Positions 26,320 through 34,477 of a stretch of 42,405 nt of DNA are shown one piece after another. The stretch's first letter is position 1, and the number at the start of each line of letters is the position of its first letter. Where the stretch lies: positions 195,515-237,919 of the forward strand of contig NZ_SDKD01000007.1 of the NCBI RefSeq assembly GCF_004521915.1. The letters run 5' to 3'. The notes under the pieces were generated by a model that saw nothing but the letters and a program-made list of their open reading frames with translations, had not been told where the DNA came from and did not search any database. Both the position numbers and the translations under genes were made by a program. This stretch comes from Brevibacillus migulae. GTDB lineage: Bacteria; Bacillota; Bacilli; Brevibacillales; Brevibacillaceae.

Positions 26320-27198
26320 TTATGTTTCTGACTGTTCGCTGTCATTCGTTTGCGCTTCCTCAGCTTGGCTCGATTCTGCTTGGTTCGATTCTGCCTGTTT
26401 TTCTTCTGTCTGCTCTTCTCCTGCTTGCGCCTCGCTGCCATTCTCCTCTTGTTTGGCAGGCGAGCCGTATTTGCTGAACCATGTACTCTCCAGCATATAG
26501 ACGACTCCCCTCTCGCCTTCCGGAAGCTCTTTGGCAATCGCCGGATACCATGGGAGCTTTTTGGCAATCTGGTAGATCACACTCCGCACTTCGTTTCCGT
26601 CGCGCATATAGAGTGTAACTCTCTGCTTGTCGGAGATCGTCGGCGTCAGTGCGATATCGGAAATTTGTTCAAGGACTGTGGGCGGAAGTGAGCCGAGTGC
26701 CTTACCTAACTGCGGCAGCAGCTCGGGAGCTCCCCATGCGCGAATCAAAGGGCGATCCACCACTCTTGAGCGAAAATCCAATTTATCGAGCACGGTGCCA
26801 TTCTCCAGCAAAGGCGCTCGTTTTCCGTCCGTGCTTGTCCATAAAGCTACGCGCTTGAACTCGGTTACGTGCAACGTGATCTTCCCCGGAAAGCTCCGTT
26901 CGACGGACACACTTTTAATCCCGGCTAGCGGCTTCAATCCTTCCCGCACATCGGATTCCCATACATTGAGAAATTGCATTCCTTTGTAAAGTCCGGATGC
27001 TTGTACAATTTCATTCGCTGCGTATAAATCATTCCCATACACCGTGATCTCCTGGACCTTGCTGTAAGAAGAGCGGAAAAAAAGCACCGCGAGTACAGAA
27101 AGAAAAAAGACGACCAGCAGAAACGTGAGCTTCTTATTGCCACGGCGATTTGGTTTTGGTTGTTTGACTTGCGGAATACGTTCCTGATAAACCGACAT
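26320..27198 (-). CDS. divIB: Cell division protein DivIB/FtsQ
   Basis: This 292-aa bitopic protein has a basic cytoplasmic N-terminus, one membrane helix (about 24-41), a POTRA domain starting near residue 47 (VQEITVYGNDLYAANEIVQ) and the FtsQ/DivIB beta domain (RAPLLENGTVLDKL, then IRAWGAPELLPQLGKAL). With FtsL and DivIC it regulates septal peptidoglycan synthesis. The last ~45 residues are a low-complexity acidic tail built from QAES-like units (Glu, Gln, Ser, Ala). GGAGGATG precedes the ATG. It lies about 90 bp after murA, across a terminator-like hairpin. Confidence 0.92.
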   Translation of the reverse strand: MSVYQERIPQVKQPKPNRRGNKKLTFLLVVFFLSVLAVLFFRSSYSKVQEITVYGNDLYAANEIVQASGLYKGMQFLNVWESDVREGLKPLAGIKSVSVERSFPGKITLHVTEFKRVALWTSTDGKRAPLLENGTVLDKLDFRSRVVDRPLIRAWGAPELLPQLGKALGSLPPTVLEQISDIALTPTISDKQRVTLYMRDGNEVRSVIYQIAKKLPWYPAIAKELPEGERGVVYMLESTWFSKYGSPAKQEENGSEAQAGEEQTEEKQAESNQAESSQAEEAQTNDSEQSET

Positions 27199-27242
27199 GT
27201 GAACATCCTCCGGTACGATCGTTCCTATCTGTGAAAGAGAGA

Positions 27243-27266
27243 AAGCGGCATAGCTACATGCCGCTT
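27243..27266 (-). terminator. Terminator-like hairpin between murA and divIB
   Basis: A perfect 9-bp stem (AAGCGGCAT, 6-nt loop, ATGCCGCTT) lies 24 bp past the murA stop codon, and on the minus strand is followed by TCTCTCTTTC, a pyrimidine tract but not a true T-run. It may be a partial terminator or a processing or stabilising stem inside the operon. Confidence 0.5.
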
Positions 27267-27289
27267 ACCATTCACTTGACTGCAATCAT

Positions 27290-28546
27290 TTATTGGATTG
27301 TACGGGTTATGGTGGCCCCTAATTGTTCGAATTGTCGCTCCAACCGATCATAGCCGCGATCGATGTGATGGATCTGTTCAACAACTGTCGTGCCTTCTGC
27401 TGCAATACCTGCAATCACCAAGGCAGCTCCGGCACGCAAATCGCTGGCTTCGACAGTCGCGCTATTGAAACGGCTCACACCGCGGATAAACGCAGAACCC
27501 AAGTCTACGTAAATCGAAGCGCCCATGCGTGCTAATTCATTGACGTGTCTGAATCTTGCTTCAAAGACAGTCTCCTTGATCACACTCGTTCCCCTTGCTA
27601 AGGCGAGAAACGTCATTAGCTGCGCTTGCAGGTCCGTTGGAAACCCTGGAAAAGGGGAAGTGATGATTCGGTCAATTGCCCGCGGGCGTGATGTGCTCTT
27701 GACCTCCATTATATCATGGTAGGTCTTGATTTCAACACCACAGCTACGCGCCACTTCAATTAAAGCGGTCAGGTGCTCAGGTATCGTATTGGTCAATTCA
27801 ATGTGTCCCTGCGCGGCTCCAACAGCCAGGATATGGGTTCCGGCTACAATACGGTCGGGAATGACTCGGTAGCTGACCGGTCGCAAGCGTTGAACACCCG
27901 TGATTTCGATGGTGTCTGTCCCCGCGCCCCTGATTTTTGCCCCCATGGCGTTTAAAAAGTTAGCCAGATCGCTAATTTCCGGTTCCCGGGCAGCATTGCA
28001 GATCCGAGTGGTACCTTTTGCCAAGGCAGCAGCCATCATGATATTCTCCGTCGCACCCACACTCGGGAACGACAGGAAGATATTGGTTCCCTTCAACTGC
28101 TTGGTGCGGAAGCTGATGTATCCATCTGCTTCTTCCATCTTCGCCCCGAAAGCCGTCAATCCAGATAAATGCAAATCAATTCGTCTCTCGCCAATCAAAC
28201 AGCCGCCTGGCCTGGAAATCGTCACTTCGCCCAGGCGTGCTAGCAGCGGTCCCATCAAAAAGATGGAAGAACGCATCTGTCCCATTAGGTCATCCGGCAC
28301 ATGCCCGATCGAAATAGAAGTTGTATCCAGCCACACGCATCCATCCGTATGAGTAGCTTTTGCTCCCAACGCGGTCAAAATCTGCAACATCACTTCAATA
28401 TCTTTCAAATGTGGTACGTCATAAATATGAAATTGCCCTTCTGCCATTACAGCGGCGGCAAGAATCGGGAGGGCAGCGTTTTTTGCTCCTTGGATTCGAA
28501 GCGTACCTGACAGAGGTTTTCCGCCTTCGATCGTAAAAGTCTCCAA
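27290..28546 (-). CDS. murA: UDP-N-acetylglucosamine 1-carboxyvinyltransferase (MurA)
   Basis: The 418-aa enzyme makes the first committed step of peptidoglycan synthesis, transferring enolpyruvate from PEP to UDP-GlcNAc. Lys22 (GAKNAA) and the fosfomycin-reactive Cys116 (RPGGCLIGERRIDLH) are present, so it has the fosfomycin-sensitive form. FPTDLQAQLM and VFEARFRHVNEL close the active site. The start is TTG 28546, with GGAGG 7 nt upstream. It lies between murB and divIB; in B. subtilis this position is empty and murAA is elsewhere, so this is a lineage marker. Confidence 0.96.
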   Translation of the reverse strand: METFTIEGGKPLSGTLRIQGAKNAALPILAAAVMAEGQFHIYDVPHLKDIEVMLQILTALGAKATHTDGCVWLDTTSISIGHVPDDLMGQMRSSIFLMGPLLARLGEVTISRPGGCLIGERRIDLHLSGLTAFGAKMEEADGYISFRTKQLKGTNIFLSFPSVGATENIMMAAALAKGTTRICNAAREPEISDLANFLNAMGAKIRGAGTDTIEITGVQRLRPVSYRVIPDRIVAGTHILAVGAAQGHIELTNTIPEHLTALIEVARSCGVEIKTYHDIMEVKSTSRPRAIDRIITSPFPGFPTDLQAQLMTFLALARGTSVIKETVFEARFRHVNELARMGASIYVDLGSAFIRGVSRFNSATVEASDLRAGAALVIAGIAAEGTTVVEQIHHIDRGYDRLERQFEQLGATITRTIQ

Positions 28547-28561
28547 ACTTTCACCTCCGAG

Positions 28562-29479
28562 TTACCCCTCGCCCACCACCAATACTTCCGGATGCAGATC
28601 GACACCGTATTTTTCCATAATTGTGCGTCTGACATGATCCATTAGGGTGAGGACGTCGGAAGCCGTTGCCCCTCCACGGTTCACGATGAAGTTGGCGTGC
28701 ATCTCCGAGATCTGCGCACCGCCAATCTGAAATCCTTTCAGTCCTGCCTCTTCAATCAGGCGACCGGAATGATCCCCCGGCGGATTGCGAAACACACTTC
28801 CTGCACACGGCAATTGAAGCGGCTGTGTCTGTCGGCGGCGGTCTTTATTCGCTGCCAGCACAGCTGCAATCTCGTTGCGATCGCCGTCGCGCAGCTGGAA
28901 GGTTGCTTCCAGCACAACACCTTTCTTTGTTTGTAGCAGCGATGTGCGGTAGGCAAACTTCATTTCCTCATTGGTCAGCACCTTGACTTCACCATTATCG
29001 AAGAGGATTTCGGCTTTTTTCAAAATACGTGACAGGTCCGATCCGTGTGCCCCTGCATTCATGTATACGGCGCCGCCGACTGAACCGGGAATTCCTCCTG
29101 CAAATTCCAATCCTGTTAACCCCATTTTGCCTGCCTCCACCGCCAGGCGGATCATGGAATACCCGGCACCAACACACACCTCTTGACCCCTGAATTCACA
29201 GTGACTTAAGCCCTCAGCCACTTTCAGCACGGCTCCGCGTATCCCTCCATCCCTCACAAGAAGGTTAGAGCCGCGCCCGATTACACTCCAAGGAATATTG
29301 TGACGATGGATCATTTGGACAGCCAAGGCAAGAGTTTCCTTGTCTTTTGGCTGGATTAACAAATCTGCAGGACCCCCGATCCGCCAAGTGGTATGGTTGG
29401 CGAGAGGCTCATTTACCCACACCTTGCCAACGTTTGCTTGTTTTAGTTCTTCGCCGAGTTGATATATGCTGTTGTTCAT
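28562..29479 (-). CDS. murB: UDP-N-acetylenolpyruvoylglucosamine reductase (MurB)
   Basis: This 305-aa flavoprotein reduces the MurA product to UDP-MurNAc with NADPH. FAD-binding motifs are visible: TTWRIGGPADLL, IGRGSNLLVRDGGIRG and FAGGIPGSVGGAVYMNAGAHG. The catalytic Ser lies in CAGSVFRNPPGD, and HANFIVN is the C-terminal signature; the layout is that of type II MurB. The start is ATG 29479 with GGGGG 6 nt upstream; the extension to 29515 is not family-like. It follows murG by about 100 bp. Confidence 0.95.
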   Translation of the reverse strand: MNNSIYQLGEELKQANVGKVWVNEPLANHTTWRIGGPADLLIQPKDKETLALAVQMIHRHNIPWSVIGRGSNLLVRDGGIRGAVLKVAEGLSHCEFRGQEVCVGAGYSMIRLAVEAGKMGLTGLEFAGGIPGSVGGAVYMNAGAHGSDLSRILKKAEILFDNGEVKVLTNEEMKFAYRTSLLQTKKGVVLEATFQLRDGDRNEIAAVLAANKDRRRQTQPLQLPCAGSVFRNPPGDHSGRLIEEAGLKGFQIGGAQISEMHANFIVNRGGATASDVLTLMDHVRRTIMEKYGVDLHPEVLVVGEG

Positions 29480-29575
29480 AGCGAACCCCCTGACACAAAT
29501 GCTAGGTCGGAACATGTTCTATCACGTGTTTGCTTCATACTATGCGCTGCGCTATATGGGCGTGACAGTAGCCCA

Positions 29576-30673
29576 TTATGATTTCCCGACATGCTTCACC
29601 ACTTGGTAAATGGCCGATGCCGCATCCGGTTTGCCAAGCTTCAAGCTGGCTTCCCGCATCTGCTGCCAATGCTGTGGATCACGCAGCAAGGAATCCAATG
29701 CCTGCTGCAGGCGCTGACCACTCAATTCCCGCTCCAGAATAACCATAGCCGCACCGGCACGTTCCAGTCCACGGGCATTTTTCTCCTGATGATTATTGGT
29801 CACGTAAGGAGAAGGGATCAGGATGGCGGGTACGCCCAAAGCCGTGATTTCTGCCAAGAAAGAAGCCCCCGCGCGATTGACGATCACATCGGTTGCTGCC
29901 AATACATCCGGCATGTTGTGCACATAGGGCAGCAGTGTCACGTTTTCCGGAAGCTGCCAATCCGACAGGCTCACCGTAATGGCTTCATAGTGAACCTCTC
30001 CCGTGACGTACACAAAGTGCGTGTCAGGGTATGCGCTGACGTCTTTGAGCAGCTCCCGGGTCGCCTCATTGATCGCGCGCGCGCCGCGGCTGCCGCCCAC
30101 GATCAGCACAATCCGTTTTCCCAAAGGCACATTCAATGATGCTCGTCCTGCAAGGGCATTTCCCAGGAGGACTTCCGTTGCCCGGGGGTTACCGGTTACG
30201 GTCGTTTTCTTTTGCGGAAAATGGCCAAGCGATTCTTCAAATGATACACACACGGCGTTGACAAATCGCGCCAAAAATTTATTGGTAAGGCCCGGTTCCA
30301 CATTTTGTTCATGAATGATGGTCGGAATCCGCAAGCGGCTCGCTGCGAAGACGACTGGTCCGCAGACATACCCGCCAGTGCCGATCACGACATCCGGGCG
30401 AAACTCGCGCAGCAATTGCTTGGAACGGCTGACGGAGCGAATGAATTTCCATGCTGTTTTCACATTTTCCAAGGATAATTTCCGTTTAAGTCCGGAGATT
30501 TCGACGGCTTTAAACGGGATTCCCTCACGCGGCACAATCCTGGATTCCAAACCTTTGTCAGTACCGATATATAAAAATGTCGCCTCTGGATGCTGTCTGG
30601 CAATCTCCCTCGCTATCGCCAGCGCCGGATAAATATGACCACCTGTTCCTCCACCCGTTAGGACTACTCTCAT
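29576..30673 (-). CDS. murG: MurG, lipid II-forming GlcNAc transferase
   Basis: The 365-aa GT28 glycosyltransferase adds GlcNAc to lipid I on the inner face of the membrane. Gly-rich GGGTGGHIYPA (7-17), GTGGYVCGPV (about 99-108), IIHEQNVEPGL and the UDP-binding VNRAGASFLAEI with PSPYVTNNHQEKNA are all present. AAGGAGGACATC precedes the ATG. It lies between spoVE and murB, the usual Firmicute order. Confidence 0.96.
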   Translation of the reverse strand: MRVVLTGGGTGGHIYPALAIAREIARQHPEATFLYIGTDKGLESRIVPREGIPFKAVEISGLKRKLSLENVKTAWKFIRSVSRSKQLLREFRPDVVIGTGGYVCGPVVFAASRLRIPTIIHEQNVEPGLTNKFLARFVNAVCVSFEESLGHFPQKKTTVTGNPRATEVLLGNALAGRASLNVPLGKRIVLIVGGSRGARAINEATRELLKDVSAYPDTHFVYVTGEVHYEAITVSLSDWQLPENVTLLPYVHNMPDVLAATDVIVNRAGASFLAEITALGVPAILIPSPYVTNNHQEKNARGLERAGAAMVILERELSGQRLQQALDSLLRDPQHWQQMREASLKLGKPDAASAIYQVVKHVGKS

Positions 30674-30731
30674 GATGTCCTCCTTCTTCCTTCTCCTCCT
30701 ACACAGATAAGGACGTTTCTATCAGCAGGAA

Positions 30732-30757
30732 AGAGTGGCCAGCTTACTGACCACTCT
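30732..30757 (-). terminator. Terminator-like hairpin between spoVE and murG
   Basis: An 11-bp stem (AGAGTGGTCAG with CTGGCCACTCT, one wobble) around a TAAG loop lies 8 bp after the spoVE stop and is followed on the minus strand by TTCCT. The stem is strong but the T-tract short, so partial termination is more likely than complete. Confidence 0.5.
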
Positions 30758-30765
30758 GTTCATCC

Positions 30766-31857
30766 CTATCGTGAAAACCGCGAGATATTTAATAACACAC
30801 CTACACCTGTTAGCATCAGCGTCAGGGAGGAACCCCCGTAGCTGAGAAACGGCAAGGTTATTCCTGTCACCGGAAATGTACCGGTTACTACGCCCACATT
30901 TATGACCACCTGGATCGCGATCATCGAAATGATGGCCAATGCGAGCAAATTCCCATACAAATCGGGAGCTGTGATCGCCACTCTCATCCCCCGCCACAGC
31001 AAGAGCAAAAAGAGCAGCAAAACAAACGTCCCGCCTACAAAGCCGAGCTCCTCGGCAATGATGGAAAAGATGAAGTCGTTGTACGGCTCAGGCAGGTACA
31101 GATGTTTTTGCCGGCTTTGCCCCAGACCCAACCCGAGCAAACCGCCCGGCCCAATGGCATAGAGCGACTGAATGATCTGATAGCCGGTTCCCAGCGGATC
31201 AGACCATGGATCCAAAAAGGAGGTGATCCGCTTGATCCGATAAGGAGCCGACAAGACAAGGCCCACAAAGCCTGCGACACCGACCATTCCGAGACCGACA
31301 AAATGGCTGATCCGGGCACCGGCAGCAAAGATCATGACTACGGCCATGCCTGTCAGGACGACACCTGTTCCCAAATCAGGCTGAAGCATGATTAAGCCAA
31401 AGCAGGCGATCGGAATCGAGAGCGAGACCATCAGCCCTTTCCGGAACAACACGATCTGCTTTTGGTTATCCGAAAGCCACTTCGCCAAAAAGGCGGCAAC
31501 ACCAAACTTGGCAAACTCTCCCGGCTGAATCCCGAATGAGCCTAACCCCAGCCAGCTTTTTGAGCCATTGACTTCAATCCCGATCAACAGCACGAGCACA
31601 AGCAAGCCAATACTGATCATATACCCCGTCTTCGCCCACTTCTTCCAGATCCAATAGTCGATGTTCATCATCACATACATCGAGGTAATGCCGAGCAAAG
31701 CGAAGATCATCTGGCGCTTGGCAAAATAGTAGGGATCGTTGAATTCTTTCTGGGCATAAATGGCGCTGGCGCTGTATACCATCACGACGCCGATTCCCAG
31801 CAACAACAACGTTGCAAAAATGATGATAAAGTCAGGAGCTGTTCGCACCTTGCTCAT
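30766..31857 (-). CDS. spoVE: SpoVE/FtsW-type SEDS peptidoglycan polymerase
   Basis: The 363-aa SEDS protein has about ten membrane segments. Family marks include VYSASAIYA, IGIEVNGSKSWLGLGSFGIQPGEFAKFG, the putative catalytic Asp in LMLQPDLGTG-like MLQPDLGTGVV, GYQIIQSLYAIGPGGLLGLGLG and FPVTGITLPFLSYGGSS. Its place between murD and murG is that of spoVE in Bacillus, which pairs with SpoVD for cortex synthesis; the same copy might also act as FtsW if no other exists. The start is ATG 31857; the extension to 31941 lacks family character. Confidence 0.9.
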   Translation of the reverse strand: MSKVRTAPDFIIIFATLLLLGIGVVMVYSASAIYAQKEFNDPYYFAKRQMIFALLGITSMYVMMNIDYWIWKKWAKTGYMISIGLLVLVLLIGIEVNGSKSWLGLGSFGIQPGEFAKFGVAAFLAKWLSDNQKQIVLFRKGLMVSLSIPIACFGLIMLQPDLGTGVVLTGMAVVMIFAAGARISHFVGLGMVGVAGFVGLVLSAPYRIKRITSFLDPWSDPLGTGYQIIQSLYAIGPGGLLGLGLGQSRQKHLYLPEPYNDFIFSIIAEELGFVGGTFVLLLFLLLLWRGMRVAITAPDLYGNLLALAIISMIAIQVVINVGVVTGTFPVTGITLPFLSYGGSSLTLMLTGVGVLLNISRFSR

Positions 31858-31953
31858 TGACGGACGACTTCCTTTCTTCGCCGTCCGCGTTCCCACTGTA
31901 AGGGCAGGGAAGCTGCCCCACCCAGGGTAGGATTCGATCACGCAGGACGGGCG

Positions 31954-33324
31954 TTATGCTAGGCTTGTTTTCAGTCTATGCACGCCGTCCTTAAACATGC
32001 TCCCCCTTACCTCAAAAGAAGGATAGAGATCCCAACTTGCACATGCAGGGCTGAGCAATACCACATCCCCAGGCTGCGCGAGAGAAGCTGCGGTTACGAC
32101 GGCTCTCTCCACATTATCGACGCGGCATCGCTCCGATATCCCCGCTTCCTCCGCACGCTGCAGCAAAATTTCCGCAGTCTCGCCGTAAGTGACGATCGCC
32201 TTTACATGCTTTTGCATGACCGGAACCAGCTCGGAAAAGGTAATTCCGCGATCCAAACCGCCTGCTATCAGCACAATGGGCTCCGTAAAGGCTTGTATCG
32301 CACGCGAAGCCGCCTCCGGATTGGTCGCCTTTGAATCATTGTAATACCTGACATCGTCTACAGTCGCAACAAATTCCATCCGATGCTCTACCCCAGGAAA
32401 CGTCGATAATACTTCTGCCATGGAGGCATGATCCGCACCGGCGAGCTTCGTGATCAAAATGGCCGCCAATGCATTTTCCACATGCGGAATTGTCAATGCA
32501 GAAACCGGCATGATCTCCTCCGCTTGACCATTGCCGTTTACGAACAGAATCTTCCGGTCCTGTATGTAGACCCCTTGCTTCACAGCCGCCTTCTGGCTAA
32601 AGGTATAAATCTGGGCGCGCATAGGGGGCAAGGGGCCAAGCTCCTCCAGCTGATCTTGCGGCAGTATCGCAATATCTTCTTCTGTTTGGTTGGCAAACAG
32701 CTTCAGCTTCGCCGCCAAATAGGCTTCCTTGGTATGATGATAATCCAGATGGGCCGGATAAAGATTCAGCAAGGCCCCGATTTTCGGACGAAAGGTCGCG
32801 GTACCCATCAATTGAAAGCTGCTTAATTCTGCAACCAGCAACTGATCTTCACGCATGGTTTCAGCAAGGCTGCAGAGCGGTGTGCCGATATTGCCTCCAA
32901 CCACCGTGTCAATCTTCGCTTTCTCCAGAATCAATCCGACCAAAGTAGTCGTGGTAGTTTTTCCATTGGAGCCCGTGATCCCGATGATCGGAGCTTGGGA
33001 AATCTGATACGCCAGCTCTACCTCGGTCACCACCGGTATATGCAAAGCGAGTGCCTTGGCAACCGGCGGAGCTTCATATGGTATTCCGGGGTTTTTGACA
33101 ACAAGCGCGAGGTTCTCATGGATCAAATCATCCGGATGATGGCCCGTGATCACCTTGATTCCTAGAGCTTCCAATTCTTCTGCCCCGACCGCTTCTTCCC
33201 GCGGCTTCTTGTCATTCACGACGACTTGCGCACCAAAGCGGTGCAACAGTTTGGCTACTGCTACACCGCTCTTGGCGAGACCTAAAACTACGACTTGTTG
33301 ATTGCGATAGTCTTCCATACCCAT
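31954..33324 (-). CDS. murD: UDP-N-acetylmuramoylalanine--D-glutamate ligase (MurD)
   Basis: This 456-aa Mur ligase adds D-Glu to UDP-MurNAc-L-Ala. It has an N-terminal Rossmann-like domain (VVVLGLAKSGVAVAKLL), the ATP P-loop GITGSNGKTTTT (118-124 core), central LLNLYPAHLDYHHT, and C-terminal VEHRMEFV with NDSKATNPEAASRAIQ. GAGGTGAT precedes the ATG, and only one base separates it from the mraY stop, so they are translated in tandem. Confidence 0.96.
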   Translation of the reverse strand: MGMEDYRNQQVVVLGLAKSGVAVAKLLHRFGAQVVVNDKKPREEAVGAEELEALGIKVITGHHPDDLIHENLALVVKNPGIPYEAPPVAKALALHIPVVTEVELAYQISQAPIIGITGSNGKTTTTTLVGLILEKAKIDTVVGGNIGTPLCSLAETMREDQLLVAELSSFQLMGTATFRPKIGALLNLYPAHLDYHHTKEAYLAAKLKLFANQTEEDIAILPQDQLEELGPLPPMRAQIYTFSQKAAVKQGVYIQDRKILFVNGNGQAEEIMPVSALTIPHVENALAAILITKLAGADHASMAEVLSTFPGVEHRMEFVATVDDVRYYNDSKATNPEAASRAIQAFTEPIVLIAGGLDRGITFSELVPVMQKHVKAIVTYGETAEILLQRAEEAGISERCRVDNVERAVVTAASLAQPGDVVLLSPACASWDLYPSFEVRGSMFKDGVHRLKTSLA

Positions 33325-33325
33325 G

Positions 33326-34291
33326 TTAACGCATCACCTCGAGATACACACCTAGACTTGCAAACACCATTCCGACCAGCCAGAACGTCACGACTACTCG
33401 CCATTCCGACCAGCCTGTCAGTTCAAAGTGGTGATGCAGCGGGCTCATCCGGAAGATCCGTTTGCCCCGCGTTTTAAACGAAATCACCTGCAAAATGACG
33501 GAGAGTGTTTCGACGACGAAAACCCCGCCAATCACGGCAAGCAACAGCTCTGTCTTGGTCATGATGGCAATTCCCGCCAACGCTCCCCCCAAGGCCAGTG
33601 AGCCCGTGTCTCCCATAAACACGCGCGCCGGGTGGGCATTAAAGACGAGAAAGCCGAGAACAGACCCTACGACGGCCGCGCTAAAAATCGCAGTGTCAAA
33701 ATCATTGGACAACCAAGCGATAATCGCGTAGGCACCGAAGGCAATCGCCCCAGTGCCGGCCAGCAGCCCGTCGAGACCGTCTGTAATGTTGACCGCATTC
33801 GTGGTAGCGACCAATAAGAAAAGCAGGAACGGGAGATAGAGGATCCCCAATTCGATATTCCAGGGGGTACCTGGCAGATGAAGCACGGTATCATGCTTCA
33901 TCTGAATTAGCATGTAGTAAGCGCCTACGGCGAGAATCACCTGCGCCAATAATTTTTGCCGCGCCGTTAAGCCGAGATTACGCTTTTTTGCGATTTTGAT
34001 GAAGTCATCCAGAAACCCAATGAGGCCATATCCGAGTGTGACAAGCAGCAAAAACATGGTTTCAAAGGATAAGTGCGCGAATTTCAGTACGGTAAAAATC
34101 AGGGCGAGCAAGATGATGGTCCCGCCCATAGTGGGGGTACCAGCCTTTTTTTGGTGAGACTGCGGGCCTTCCTCCCGGATACTTTGACCAAATTTCAGTC
34201 GGCGAAGCACCGGGATAAAAAGTGGTCCGATTAATACGGCGATTAAAAATGCGGCGATAATCGTGATGATGAGGACATTGTCTAATGGCAT
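33326..34291 (-). CDS. mraY: Phospho-N-acetylmuramoyl-pentapeptide transferase (MraY)
   Basis: The 321-aa integral membrane enzyme makes lipid I. About ten membrane segments are present. Catalytic loops show KAGTPTMGG (about 49-57), the Asp pair D95-D96 in [21 protein letters not shown] (165-176), the Asp in [14 protein letters not shown] and the HHHFE of [19 protein letters not shown] precedes the ATG and is supplied by the last of three tandem repeat units that fill the gap to murE. Confidence 0.97.
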   Translation of the reverse strand: MPLDNVLIITIIAAFLIAVLIGPLFIPVLRRLKFGQSIREEGPQSHQKKAGTPTMGGTIILLALIFTVLKFAHLSFETMFLLLVTLGYGLIGFLDDFIKIAKKRNLGLTARQKLLAQVILAVGAYYMLIQMKHDTVLHLPGTPWNIELGILYLPFLLFLLVATTNAVNITDGLDGLLAGTGAIAFGAYAIIAWLSNDFDTAIFSAAVVGSVLGFLVFNAHPARVFMGDTGSLALGGALAGIAIMTKTELLLAVIGGVFVVETLSVILQVISFKTRGKRIFRMSPLHHHFELTGWSEWRVVVTFWLVGMVFASLGVYLEVMR

Positions 34292-34302
34292 GCCCTACCC
34301 TC

Positions 34303-34477
34303 CTTCCTACAGGCGACCCCTGCATTGTATTGGCATCATTGAGGAGCCTGATCCAAGTCCCCTGATGGGGCTTCCTACAGGCGATCCCTGCGTAAATGAC
34401 ATGGTTGGTAAGCCTGATTGAGATCCTCTTCGGGATTCCTGCTGGCAAAACTGCGTCGAAATCAATCGTCTCAGCCT
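34303..34477. repeat. Three imperfect ~65-68-bp tandem repeats between murE and mraY
   Basis: CTTCCTACAGGCGACCCCTGC at 34303-34323 recurs at 34371-34391 with one mismatch, and as a degenerate copy (TTCCTGCTGGCAAAACTGC) near 34436-34454. AGCCTGAT follows each of the first two at a fixed distance, and AGCCTTTA follows the third, next to the murE stop. No coding capacity fits. Confidence 0.8.

Noticed and set aside
34292..34477. Remnant of murF between murE and mraY
   Set aside because: Translation in all frames shows only repeat-derived peptides, with no Mur ligase motif.
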